Position numbers and translations under genes: made by a program. The notes under the pieces were generated by a model, which saw only the letters and a list, made by a program, of their open reading frames with translations, had not been told where the DNA came from and ran no database searches. Of a stretch of DNA of 64,000 bases, positions 25,374 through 33,305 are shown piece by piece. Source of the stretch: Halovenus sp037080055 (GTDB lineage: Archaea; Halobacteriota; Halobacteria; Halobacteriales; Haloarculaceae); contig NZ_JBAOJI010000005.1 of the NCBI RefSeq assembly GCF_037080055.1, positions 62,001 to 126,000 on the forward strand, in the 5' to 3' direction. Position 1 is the stretch's first letter. The number at the start of each line of letters is the position of its first letter.

Positions 25374-26633
25374 TCTGGCTCGTTCTTCTTCGAATGCTTA
25401 TGTCCAACAACGAGGATACGTCGGAATCTCCGGCGGATCGAGTTCTTCCAGGGTACACTGGACAGTACGTCTGAAATCACAGACGCACGAATTTTCGACA
25501 CCACGCTCCGCGACGGAGAGCAGACGCCACGGACTTCGTTTTCCTACGAGGACAAACGAGAGATAGCGGCGCTGCTCGACGATATGGGAACCCACGTCAT
25601 CGAGGCTGGCTTCCCCGTTAACAGCGACGCGGAATTCGAGGCCGTCCGTGACATCGTCGAGGCGAGTTCGACGACAGTCTGCGGGCTGGCGCGTGTTGTC
25701 GAGGAAGATGTAGAGGCCGCGCTTGACAGCGGCGTCGATATGGTCCACGTCTTCGTGTCGACCAGCGACGTCCAACTCGAAGATTCGATGCACGCCACCC
25801 GCCGGGATGCGGCCGAGCGTGCCGTCGAGTCAGTCGAGCGCGTGAAAGAAGCCGGTGTCGAGTGTATGTTTTCCCCGATGGATGCGACACGCACCGACGA
25901 GGGATTCTTGCTCGATATCGTCGAGCAGACCGTCGACGCCGGCGCGGACTGGATCAACATCCCCGACACGACGGGGGTCGCGACGCCGACTCGCTTGCAG
26001 AAGATGGTCGGAAAAGTCGTTGAGGTCGCCGACGCCGGCGACGCGCGCGTGGACGTTCACACGCACGACGACTTCGGGTTGGCCTCGGCCAACGCCCTGG
26101 CCGGCTACGAGGCCGGTGCCAGTCAGGCGCAGGTGTCGGTCAACGGCATCGGCGAACGGGCCGGCAACGCCTCCTACGAGGAGGTCGTAATGGCGCTGAA
26201 GTCGTTGTACAACGTCGAGACGGGGATCGATACGACGAAGATCACCGAACTCTCCCGGATCGTCGAGGAGAAATCCGACGTGCCAGTGCCGGGCAACAAG
26301 CCCGTCGTCGGCGCGAATGCCTTCTCACACGAGAGCGGTATCCACGCTGCCGGCGTGATCGAAAACTCCGATACCTTCGAGCCGGGCGTGATGACTCCCG
26401 AGATGGTCGGTGCCGAGCGGGAACTCGTACTCGGGAAACACACCGGCACGCACTCCGTCCGGGAGCGACTGATCGAGGCTGGCTTCGACCCGACCGACGA
26501 GGAGGTCACCGAGGTCACGCGCCGAGTCAAAGACTTCGGTGCGGAAGCCCAGCGGGTGACGATGTCCGAACTGGAGAAGTTCGCCCGCGAGGTCGGCGTC
26601 GACCGCAACCGCGAAGGGGAGGTTCGGGCCTGA
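25371..26633 (+). CDS. leuA: 2-isopropylmalate synthase / citramalate synthase family (5' end apparently frameshifted)
   Basis: The frame encodes a DRE-TIM metallolyase complete from EFFQGTLDSTSEI onward: FDTTLRDGEQTPR with the catalytic Arg-Asp pair, the metal-binding VDVHTHDDFG, GERAGNASYEE and FSHESGIHAAG. These enzymes condense acetyl-CoA with 2-oxoisovalerate (leucine) or pyruvate (isoleucine via citramalate). With ilvBNC and leuCDB downstream, LeuA or CimA activity is certain in outline but specificity is not. The 5' end is odd. The promoter points to ATG 25394 or 25400, which open another frame (MSNNEDTSESPADRV, stop at 25472-25474) with typical haloarchaeal composition. That frame would join the enzyme frame if a tandem GATCG copy had been lost near 25437-25442. 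The next in-frame Met is beyond the catalytic DTTLRDGEQ motif. Confidence 0.85.
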   Translation: MSGSFFFECLCPTTRIRRNLRRIEFFQGTLDSTSEITDARIFDTTLRDGEQTPRTSFSYEDKREIAALLDDMGTHVIEAGFPVNSDAEFEAVRDIVEASSTTVCGLARVVEEDVEAALDSGVDMVHVFVSTSDVQLEDSMHATRRDAAERAVESVERVKEAGVECMFSPMDATRTDEGFLLDIVEQTVDAGADWINIPDTTGVATPTRLQKMVGKVVEVADAGDARVDVHTHDDFGLASANALAGYEAGASQAQVSVNGIGERAGNASYEEVVMALKSLYNVETGIDTTKITELSRIVEEKSDVPVPGNKPVVGANAFSHESGIHAAGVIENSDTFEPGVMTPEMVGAERELVLGKHTGTHSVRERLIEAGFDPTDEEVTEVTRRVKDFGAEAQRVTMSELEKFAREVGVDRNREGEVRA

Positions 26634-26694
26634 GCCCATGACCTCGCCGGCGTTCGCTTCCAGTCGACGAGCACCCGCAGAAGGGCCGCCAGCC

Positions 26695-26727
26695 GTGGTC
26701 GGCGCGGGCAACTCCCGCAACGACCAC
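26695..26727 (+). terminator. Strong hairpin after leuA
   Basis: GTGGTCG (26695-26701) pairs with CGACCAC (26721-26727), enclosing a second stem GCGGG/CCCGC (26704-26708 with 26714-26718). It lies 62 nt after the leuA stop and before the promoter of the ilvB leader. It has no T-run after it, so a 3'-end processing or RNA-stability role is as likely as termination. Confidence 0.4.
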
Positions 26728-26747
26728 CAATGGCCCCGCCAGCGGGC

Positions 26748-26764
26748 CGTTCCGTCACGGAACG
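26748..26764 (+). promoter_or_regulatory. Operator-like palindrome abutting the ilv leader TATA box
   Basis: CGTTCCGT-C-ACGGAACG is a perfect 8+1+8 inverted repeat. It ends exactly where the TATA-like TTTATTA (26765-26771) begins, so it covers the BRE position. A dimeric repressor or activator bound here would directly control TFB/TBP loading. The regulator is not known; Lrp/AsnC-type proteins are one possibility for branched-chain genes. Confidence 0.6.
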
Positions 26765-26771
26765 TTTATTA
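26765..26771 (+). promoter_or_regulatory. TATA box of the ilv leader transcript
   Basis: TTTATTA is centred about 29 nt before the ATG at 26798. A transcript starting near 26795 would be essentially leaderless for the small leader ORF and would carry a 200-nt untranslated-looking leader in front of ilvB. Confidence 0.55.
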
Positions 26772-26797
26772 TCTACCCCGAACAGAGATACGTACTG

Positions 26798-26893
26798 ATG
26801 CGACAGCACGCTGGCAGTCGATGGCCGACCGTTGCCAGCAGCGGCGCCCGACGGGGCCAGCCCGTCATCGGCCGTATTGTAGGGGCGGTATAG
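26798..26893 (+). CDS. Putative 31-aa leader peptide of the ilvB operon
   Basis: A 31-codon ORF placed exactly where a leaderless transcript from the 26765-26771 TATA box would begin. The peptide is basic, and five of its last nine residues are Val or Ile (PVIGRIVGAV, codons 22-31), amino acids made by the downstream operon. Its last codons overlap the hairpins at 26850-26898. This is the layout of bacterial ilv leader peptides; in archaea such a device would be unusual. Translation is unproven. Confidence 0.5.
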   Translation: MRQHAGSRWPTVASSGARRGQPVIGRIVGAV

Positions 26894-26922
26894 CCCCTCT
26901 TCTCCCCACTCACCACTTTTCC
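26850..26922 (+). promoter_or_regulatory. Attenuator-like alternative hairpins before ilvB
   Basis: Segment 1 GACGGG (26850-26855) pairs with segment 2 CCCGTC (26861-26866). Segment 3 AGGGGC (26881-26886) pairs with segment 4 GCCCCT (26893-26898), and this stem is followed by a pyrimidine-rich tract ending in TTTTCC (26899-26922). GCCC at 26860-26863 can instead pair with GGGC at 26883-26886, excluding both hairpins. The Val-Ile and Ile-Val codons of the leader ORF lie in and between segments 2 and 3. The arrangement suggests control of read-through into ilvB by ribosome position. Confidence 0.45.
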
Positions 26923-26996
26923 GGATCGTATCGCCGTTCAGCCGAGATTCCAACAACAGAGACTATGAGACCGACACAGCCACTGGGGGGATGCAC

Positions 26997-28751
26997 ATGA
27001 GCGAACGTGCATCAGTCCCGAAAGAAGACAAAGAAGAACAGACGACGACAACCGACATCGAGACAGGTGCGGACGCGACCGTCGCCGCACTCGAAAACGC
27101 CGGCGTGAAGAACCTCTTCGGCGTGCAGGGCGGGGCGATCATGCCCGTCTACGATGCCCTGTACGAGCACGAGGAGATGACCCACTACACGATGGCCCAC
27201 GAGCAGGGCGCGGTCCACGCTGCCGACGCCTACGGGATCGTCACCGGCGACCCCGGGGTCTGTATGGCCACCTCTGGCCCCGGTGCGACCAACCTCATCA
27301 CCGGCATCGCCGACGCCAACATGGACTCGGACCCGCTGATCGCGCTGACGGGTCAGGTCCCGACGGATTTCGTCGGCAACGACGCCTTCCAGGAGACCGA
27401 TACCATCGGCGTCACCCAGCCAATCACGAAGTACAACATCTTCGCCGACGACTCCGATACGGTCGGAGAGGATGTCGGCGAGGCGTGGGCGCTGGCCAAC
27501 GAGGGCCGACAGGGGCCGACGCTGGTCGACCTGCCGAAAGACGTGACCAACGGCGAGACCGACACCGAGGCTGCCGTCGCGGAGACACCAGAGACGTACA
27601 ACCCGCCGACGACGGCCGACAAGGTCATCGTCGAGGAGGCCGCGAAGACGCTGGCCGAGGCCGAACGACCGGCCATCCTCGCTGGTGGTGGCGTCATCAA
27701 GGGTGAAGCCTGCGACGAACTGCGAGAGTTCGCCCGCGAGTACGAGATTCCCGTACTCACGACGATGCCCGGAACCGGTGCTTTCCCCGAAGACGATCCG
27801 CTCGCACAGGGAATCGCTGGAATGCACGGCACCGGCTACGCGAATCTGGCTATCTCGAACTGCGACGTATTGGTCGGCGTCGGCACCCGCTTCGACGACC
27901 GCCTGACCGGCGATATCGAGACCTTCGCGCCCGACGCGGAGGTCATCCACGTCGATATCGATCCGGCGGAAATCTCGAAAAACGTCGAGGCCGACTACCC
28001 GCTGATCGGCGACGCGGGCATCGTCCTCGACCAACTCGACGACGAGATATCCGGCATGCCACCAGCCGACGAGTGGCGTGAGCAGTGCCAAACCTGGAAA
28101 GAAGAGTATCCGCTGGATTACGAGATGCCCGAAGACGACCCGCTGAAACCGCAGTACGTCGTCGAGAAGTACGACGAACTGACCCCCGACGACACGATCG
28201 TCGCGGCGGGCGTCGGCCAGCACCAGATGTGGGCCTGGCAGTTCTGGACCTGGAAAGAGCCCCGGACGTGGGTCACCTCCCACGGTCTCGGCACTATGGG
28301 ATACGCAGTGCCCGCGGCAATCGGCGCGAAGATCGCAGCACCCGACAAGGAGGTCGTCGCCTTCGACGGCGACGGCTCCTTCCTGATGACCGCACAGGAA
28401 CTCTCGGTCGCGGTCCGCGAGCAGTTGAACATCACCATCGTCGTCCTGAACAACGAGGCTGTCGGGATGGTCCGACAGTGGCAGGACGGCTTCTTCGAGG
28501 GCCGACGGATGGCTTCGGAGTATCCGTGGGTGCCCGAGTTCGACAAACTCGCCGAGGCCTTCGGTGCGCAGGGGCTGCGTGTCGAGGATCCCGACAACGT
28601 CGAGGAGACGATTCAGGAGGCCCGTGAGTACGATGGACCGTCAGTGATCGATGCGATCATCGATCCCGCAGAGAACGTCTACCCGATGGTGCCGAGCGGT
28701 GGCGACAACGCCCGCTTCGCACTGAACGAAGAACATCTGGAGCAACTATGA
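26997..28751 (+). CDS. ilvB: Acetolactate synthase large subunit
   Basis: A 584-aa thiamine-diphosphate enzyme with all three domains of acetohydroxyacid synthase: N-terminal pyrimidine-binding domain with the catalytic Glu in AHEQGAVHAADAYG, a central FAD-binding domain (ILAGGGVIKG; LVGVGTRFDDRLTG), and the C-terminal domain with FDGDGSFLMTAQEL and NNEAVGMVRQWQD. It makes acetolactate and acetohydroxybutyrate, the first common step of Val, Leu and Ile synthesis. The ATG at 26997 is chosen because a GGGGGG run lies just upstream (26985-26990); an in-frame ATG at 26991 is too close to it. The end overlaps ilvN by ATGA. Confidence 0.97.
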   Translation: MSERASVPKEDKEEQTTTTDIETGADATVAALENAGVKNLFGVQGGAIMPVYDALYEHEEMTHYTMAHEQGAVHAADAYGIVTGDPGVCMATSGPGATNLITGIADANMDSDPLIALTGQVPTDFVGNDAFQETDTIGVTQPITKYNIFADDSDTVGEDVGEAWALANEGRQGPTLVDLPKDVTNGETDTEAAVAETPETYNPPTTADKVIVEEAAKTLAEAERPAILAGGGVIKGEACDELREFAREYEIPVLTTMPGTGAFPEDDPLAQGIAGMHGTGYANLAISNCDVLVGVGTRFDDRLTGDIETFAPDAEVIHVDIDPAEISKNVEADYPLIGDAGIVLDQLDDEISGMPPADEWREQCQTWKEEYPLDYEMPEDDPLKPQYVVEKYDELTPDDTIVAAGVGQHQMWAWQFWTWKEPRTWVTSHGLGTMGYAVPAAIGAKIAAPDKEVVAFDGDGSFLMTAQELSVAVREQLNITIVVLNNEAVGMVRQWQDGFFEGRRMASEYPWVPEFDKLAEAFGAQGLRVEDPDNVEETIQEAREYDGPSVIDAIIDPAENVYPMVPSGGDNARFALNEEHLEQL

Positions 28752-29407
28752 CAAAAGGCGAACTCCCCGGTCCCGGTCCGGACGAGCGGATGCATCCGGA
28801 GGGACGACGGAACAGTCAGGGGATCAGGATCGATCCCGAGGCAGAGGCAGAACACCCACCGCAGCGAGCCGTCCTCTCGGCGCTGGTCAAACACGAACCC
28901 GGCGTGCTGGCGGAGGTCTCCGGCCTCTTTAGCCGCCGACAGTTCAACATCGAGTCGCTGACCGTCGGGACGACGGTCGACGACGATCTGGCCCGGATGA
29001 CTATCGTCATCGAGGAGTCGGAACCCGGCGTCGAGCAGGCGAAAAAACAGCTCGAAAAGCTGATTCCCGTCATCTCGGTGCGCGAACTCGACCAGGACGC
29101 GGTCCAGCGCGAACTGGTCATCGTGAAAGTCAACGGCCGCGAACCGGACAAGGTCAACGCAATCACCGACATGTACGACGGCCAGACGCTGGACGCCGGG
29201 CCGCGGACGATCACCGTCGAAATCACCGGCAACGAGCAGAAGATCGACGACGCAATCGACGCATACGAGCAGTTCGGTATCCGAGAGATTGCACGGACGG
29301 GCTACGCCGCCATCGCGCGCGGTGAGGCACCGACCGCACAGGTCTCACGGCCGAATCAGGCTCCGACAGAAGCGCAGGTCGCAACAGAAGAGCGCGCAGA
29401 CGACTAA
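28748..29407 (+). CDS. ilvN: Acetolactate synthase small (regulatory) subunit
   Basis: A 219-aa protein. After a hydrophilic N-terminal extension of about 35 residues an ACT domain begins (AVLSALVKHEPGVLAEVSGLF, residues about 38-58), followed by the C-terminal domain that activates IlvB (about 115-185). It binds valine or related amino acids and gives feedback inhibition. Length is at the long end for the family, mainly from the hydrophilic N and C termini. It overlaps ilvB by 4 nt and is 2 nt from ilvC. Confidence 0.94.
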   Translation: MTKGELPGPGPDERMHPEGRRNSQGIRIDPEAEAEHPPQRAVLSALVKHEPGVLAEVSGLFSRRQFNIESLTVGTTVDDDLARMTIVIEESEPGVEQAKKQLEKLIPVISVRELDQDAVQRELVIVKVNGREPDKVNAITDMYDGQTLDAGPRTITVEITGNEQKIDDAIDAYEQFGIREIARTGYAAIARGEAPTAQVSRPNQAPTEAQVATEERADD

Positions 29408-29409
29408 CA

Positions 29410-30408
29410 ATGACAGACGAGTTTACGACGACAGTCTACTACGACGACGACGCTGAGGAATCGTACATCGAAGACAAAACGGTCGCGGTACTCGGCTACG
29501 GCAGCCAGGGTCACGCCCACGCCCAGAATCTCGACGACAGCGGTGTCGACGTGATCGTCGGCCTGCGAGAGGATTCGTCCTCCCGGTCTGAAGTCGAGGC
29601 TGACGGCCTCGAAGTTGCGACGCCGGACGTGGCGGCCGAGCAGGCAGACACGGTGGTCATGCTGATCCCGGACACGGTCCAGCCGGCTGTCTACGAGGCC
29701 ATCAAGGACGGTCTCGACGAGGGCGACACGCTCCAGTTCGCACACGGCTTCAACATCCACTACGGGCAGATCGAACCGCCGGAACACGTCGACGTGACGA
29801 TGGTCGCGCCGAAATCGCCGGGCCACCTGGTCCGCCGAACCTACAAGCGTGGCGAGGGCACGCCCGGACTGCTGGCGGTCTATCAGGACGCGACCGGCCA
29901 GGCCCACGAAGAAGGACTCGCCTACGCCGAGGCAATCGGCTGCACCCGGGCGGGCGTCATCGAGACGACCTTCCGCGAGGAGACCGAGACTGACCTGTTC
30001 GGCGAGCAGGCCGTCCTCTGTGGCGGTGTGACCGAGATGGTCAAAGCCGGCTTCGAGACGCTCGTCGACGCGGGCTACTCACCGGAGATGGCCTACTTCG
30101 AGTGTCTGAACGAACTCAAGCTGATTGTCGACCTGATGTACGAGGGCGGCCACATGGAGATGTGGAACTCCGTCTCTGACACCGCCGAGTACGGTGGCCT
30201 GACCCGCGGCGAGGAGGTCATCGACCGCGAGGGGATGGAAGAGATCCTCGAAGGCGTCCAGAACGGCGAGTTCGCCCGCGAGTGGATCTCGGAGAACCAG
30301 GCCAACCGGCCGGCCTACAAGCAGTACCGCAGCGCGGAACAGAACCACCAGATCGAGGAGGTCGGCGAACGCCTCCGAGAGCTGTTCGAGTGGGGTGAAC
30401 AGGAATGA
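29410..30408 (+). CDS. ilvC: Ketol-acid reductoisomerase (class I)
   Basis: A 332-aa short-form KARI. The Rossmann motif GYGSQGHAHAQNL (residues 26-38) is followed by the cofactor-specificity loop GLREDSSSRSE, whose Arg/Ser residues fit NADPH. The all-helical knotted domain contains DLFGEQAVLCGGV with the metal ligands and EMAYFECLNELKLIVDLMYE. It converts acetolactate and acetohydroxybutyrate to dihydroxy acids. The stop overlaps the start of the following 67-aa ORF by ATGA. Confidence 0.97.
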   Translation: MTDEFTTTVYYDDDAEESYIEDKTVAVLGYGSQGHAHAQNLDDSGVDVIVGLREDSSSRSEVEADGLEVATPDVAAEQADTVVMLIPDTVQPAVYEAIKDGLDEGDTLQFAHGFNIHYGQIEPPEHVDVTMVAPKSPGHLVRRTYKRGEGTPGLLAVYQDATGQAHEEGLAYAEAIGCTRAGVIETTFREETETDLFGEQAVLCGGVTEMVKAGFETLVDAGYSPEMAYFECLNELKLIVDLMYEGGHMEMWNSVSDTAEYGGLTRGEEVIDREGMEEILEGVQNGEFAREWISENQANRPAYKQYRSAEQNHQIEEVGERLRELFEWGEQE

Positions 30409-30608
30409 ATATGCAGGACATCGATCACACACATCCAAACACGGGCACAGCATTCGGACAGAACTACTACGACTCGGGCACGGTGGCCACAGATGGCGGC
30501 CGCGACGAGGACGAAGAGACGATGGAAGACGTCGACCACGAGCCGCCGAGTGAAGGTGCAACACGCTCCTTCGAGCGCGGCACAGAAGGACGCGAGAGGT
30601 CTGTATAA
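30405..30608 (+). CDS. Small acidic protein linking ilvC and leuC
   Basis: A 67-aa His/Asp/Glu-rich protein with no hydrophobic core visible. The ATG at 30405 overlaps the ilvC stop (ATGA) and its TAA overlaps the leuC start (TAATG), so it is embedded in the translation chain of the operon. I recall a small ORF in the same place in Haloferax, which would support a real gene, but this was not checked. It could be a small regulatory or chaperone-like protein, or serve mainly to couple translation of ilvC and leuC. Function unknown. Confidence 0.6.
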   Translation: MNMQDIDHTHPNTGTAFGQNYYDSGTVATDGGRDEDEETMEDVDHEPPSEGATRSFERGTEGRERSV

Positions 30609-32068
30609 TGAGCGAAAACACACTGTACGACAAAGTCTGGGAGAAGCACAAAGTAACTGAACTGCCGAACGGACAGGATCAACTGTTCATCGGGCTGCAC
30701 CTCGTCCACGAAGTGACGAGTCCGCAGGCCTTCCACATGCTGGAAGAGAAAGGTCACCAGGTGGCCTACCCGAACCGGACGTTCGCGACGACCGACCACA
30801 TCGTCCCGACGACGCCGGAAGGCCGAGAACGACCGCTGAACGACCCCGAAGCCGAGGAGATGCTCTCCGCGCTGGAAGAGAACGTCGACGACAACGGCAT
30901 CACCTTCTTTGGACTGGAGTCGGGCAAACAGGGGATCACCCACGTCGTCGCCCCGGAGCTCGGACTGAGCCAGCCCGGGATGACCGTCGCCTGTGGTGAC
31001 TCCCACACCGCGACCCACGGCGCTTTCGGCTCCATCGGCGTCGGGATCGGTACCTCCCAGATCCGGGACGTGCTCTCGACTGGCTGTATCGCCGCCGAGA
31101 AGCAGAACGTCCGCCGCGTCGAGGTCAACGGCGAACTCGGCAAGGGCGTCTACGCCAAGGACATCATCCTGAAGATCATCCAGGAACTGGGCGTCGACGG
31201 CGGCGTCGGCCACGTCTACGAGTACGGCGGCTCTGCGATCCGCGATCTGGACATGGAAGGTCGACTCGCGATCTGTAACATGTCCATCGAGGGTGGCGCT
31301 CGTGCGGGTTACATCAACCCTGACGAGACCACCTACGAGTACCTCGAAGGTCGGGAGTACGTCCCCGAGGGCGAGGAGTTCGAGGAACTCAAGCAGTACT
31401 GGGATTCGATCAGCTCCGACGACGACGCCGAGTACGACGACATCGTCGAAATCGACGCCGACACCATCGCGCCGATGGTCACCTGGGGAATCAACCCCGG
31501 ACAGGTCATCGAAATCGACGATCCGATCCCCGAACCGGACGACTTCGAGGCTCGGACCGACCGCGAGGCCGCCGAGCAAGCACTCGACCACATGAACCAC
31601 TCGCCCGGCGACACGATGGAAGGCTACGACGTTGACGTTGCCTTCCTGGGTACCTGTACGAACGGCCGCGTCAAGGACTTCGAGGTGGCGGCCAAAGTCC
31701 TCGAAGGCCGGCAGGTCGACCCCGACGTGCGCGCACTTGCCGTGCCAGGGTCCGAGACCGTCCGGCAGGAGTGTGAGGAACGCGGCATCGATCAGACGTT
31801 CATCGAGGCTGGCTTCCAGTGGCGGCAGGCCGGTTGTTCGATGTGTCTCGCGATGAACCAGGATTCGCTGGAAGGAGACGAGGTCTGTGCGTCCTCGTCG
31901 AACCGGAACTTCATCGGTCGGCAGGGCTCGAAAGAGGGCCGCACAGTCCTGATGAGTCCCGCGATGGTCGCTGCCGCGGCCGTCGAGGGCGAAGTCGTCG
32001 ACGTGCGCGACCACTTCGATACCGAGTTGCCGAGTGGGACCAATCGCGCCGAGGAGGTGGCGGACTAA
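30608..32068 (+). CDS. leuC: 3-isopropylmalate dehydratase large subunit
   Basis: A 486-aa aconitase-family protein. Active-site and [4Fe-4S] features are present: VACGDSHTATHGAFG (first conserved block), FLGTCTNGRVKDFE with the first cluster Cys, and AGCSMCLAMN with the other two. Together with LeuD it isomerises 2-isopropylmalate to 3-isopropylmalate, and in the citramalate route the corresponding methylmalate. The start shares one nt with the preceding stop (TAATG); the end shares one nt with leuD in the same way. Confidence 0.96.
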   Translation: MSENTLYDKVWEKHKVTELPNGQDQLFIGLHLVHEVTSPQAFHMLEEKGHQVAYPNRTFATTDHIVPTTPEGRERPLNDPEAEEMLSALEENVDDNGITFFGLESGKQGITHVVAPELGLSQPGMTVACGDSHTATHGAFGSIGVGIGTSQIRDVLSTGCIAAEKQNVRRVEVNGELGKGVYAKDIILKIIQELGVDGGVGHVYEYGGSAIRDLDMEGRLAICNMSIEGGARAGYINPDETTYEYLEGREYVPEGEEFEELKQYWDSISSDDDAEYDDIVEIDADTIAPMVTWGINPGQVIEIDDPIPEPDDFEARTDREAAEQALDHMNHSPGDTMEGYDVDVAFLGTCTNGRVKDFEVAAKVLEGRQVDPDVRALAVPGSETVRQECEERGIDQTFIEAGFQWRQAGCSMCLAMNQDSLEGDEVCASSSNRNFIGRQGSKEGRTVLMSPAMVAAAAVEGEVVDVRDHFDTELPSGTNRAEEVAD

Positions 32069-32670
32069 TGCCTGAAGATATCCAGATCAGCGCGGTCGGC
32101 GGTACCGGCGTCCCCATCCCGGGCGACGACGTGGACACCGACCAGATCCTGCCGGCGCGGTTCATGAAGGAGGTCACCTTCGAGAACATGGCGGATTACC
32201 TGTTCTACGACGCCCGCCGTGACGAGGACGGCGAGTTCAACGACCACCCGCTCAACCGCTTCGAGGGGGCCTCGATTGCGGTCGTCAACTCCAACTTCGG
32301 CTGTGGCTCCTCACGCGAACACGCGCCGCAGGCGATGATGCGCTGGGGCGCCGACGGCGTCGTCGGCGAGTCCTTTGCGGAAATCTTCCGCGACAACTGC
32401 AAATCGCTGGGGATTCCGGCCATCACGGCCTCCCACGAAGAAGTCTCCGCGCTACAGGAGTGGATCGAAGCCAATCCTGACGGCGACATCGAAATCGACG
32501 TGGAGGAAGAGACGGTCACCTACGACGATACCGTCATCGAGGGGAACATCGACAACGCGATGAAAGAGGCGCTGATCGAAGGCATCTGGGACACGACCCA
32601 GTTGATGTACTCGAACCTCTCGAAAGTCGAACAGACCGCGGCCGGTCTGCCCTACGTCGAAGAAGCCTGA
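32068..32670 (+). CDS. leuD: 3-isopropylmalate dehydratase small subunit
   Basis: A 200-aa swivel-domain protein with GDDVDTDQILPARF near residue 19 and the loop NFGCGSSREHAPQAM near residue 77, both diagnostic for LeuD/aconitase small subunits. It completes the active site of LeuC. GAGGAGGTGG lies before the ATG at 32068, which shares its A with the leuC stop. It is the last gene of the contiguous ilvBNC-leuCD chain. Confidence 0.96.
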   Translation: MPEDIQISAVGGTGVPIPGDDVDTDQILPARFMKEVTFENMADYLFYDARRDEDGEFNDHPLNRFEGASIAVVNSNFGCGSSREHAPQAMMRWGADGVVGESFAEIFRDNCKSLGIPAITASHEEVSALQEWIEANPDGDIEIDVEEETVTYDDTVIEGNIDNAMKEALIEGIWDTTQLMYSNLSKVEQTAAGLPYVEEA

Positions 32671-32753
32671 ACGGCCGGCGCTTGGCACTTTCTAATTCTC
32701 AGAGCTGTCACTGTCGAACGGAGAGAGCCGAATAGAGCGGTCCGCAGGAACAG

Positions 32754-33188
32754 TTACGACGAGCCAGCGCGTGTCGCTTCCGTGTACTCCGGGGTCGGAT
32801 CCTCGACCCCCGAGAGATACGCCGCGAGGTCCGTCGTCGAGAGCATGCCGATGACGTGGTCGTCGTTGTCGACGACTGGCAGGTGATGAATGTTGTAGGT
32901 GATGAGTCGGTCGGCGGCTTCCTGGACCGAATCCTGCGCGCCGACGGTAACTACATCTTCGGTCATGTAATCCATCACTGAACTCTCGTCTTTCGGATCG
33001 TTCTCGGCGACGATGTGGACGAAGTCTGTGCTCGTGAGAATCCCGCGGAGTCTGTCGTTCTCGTCGACTACGACCACCGAGCCGATGGTGTTGTCACGGA
33101 GCAGTTCCGCGGCCTGTTCGACGCTCGTTCCTGGTCGCACTGTCACCACGTCCGAGGACATCAGTCGTCCGACGAATATGTCTTCCAT
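32754..33188 (-). CDS. CBS-domain pair protein
   Basis: A 144-aa protein that consists of two CBS domains (residues about 8-60 and 72-125), seen from MSSDVVTVRPGTSVEQAAEL and MTEDVVTVGAQDSVQEAADR with the closing GMLSTTDLAAYLSG. Such stand-alone Bateman modules bind adenine nucleotides and regulate partner proteins. It sits on the opposite strand between leuD and leuB, interrupting the leucine cluster. The partner is unknown. Confidence 0.85.
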   Translation of the reverse strand: MEDIFVGRLMSSDVVTVRPGTSVEQAAELLRDNTIGSVVVVDENDRLRGILTSTDFVHIVAENDPKDESSVMDYMTEDVVTVGAQDSVQEAADRLITYNIHHLPVVDNDDHVIGMLSTTDLAAYLSGVEDPTPEYTEATRAGSS

Positions 33189-33305
33189 GATTGTTCCTGA
33201 CAGTCCGTGCTCCTAAGCAGTATCGGTTTTGGTCGATATTGCCCACATCGACGACGCGTTCGGGATATCGACATCCTCTTTTCCGCGCCACGTGGAGAAC
33301 GGAGC

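Noticed and set aside
25371..25399. ATG at 25371 as the real leuA start
   Set aside because: It lies inside the TATA-like element, and the first codons (SGSFFFECLCP) do not look haloarchaeal.
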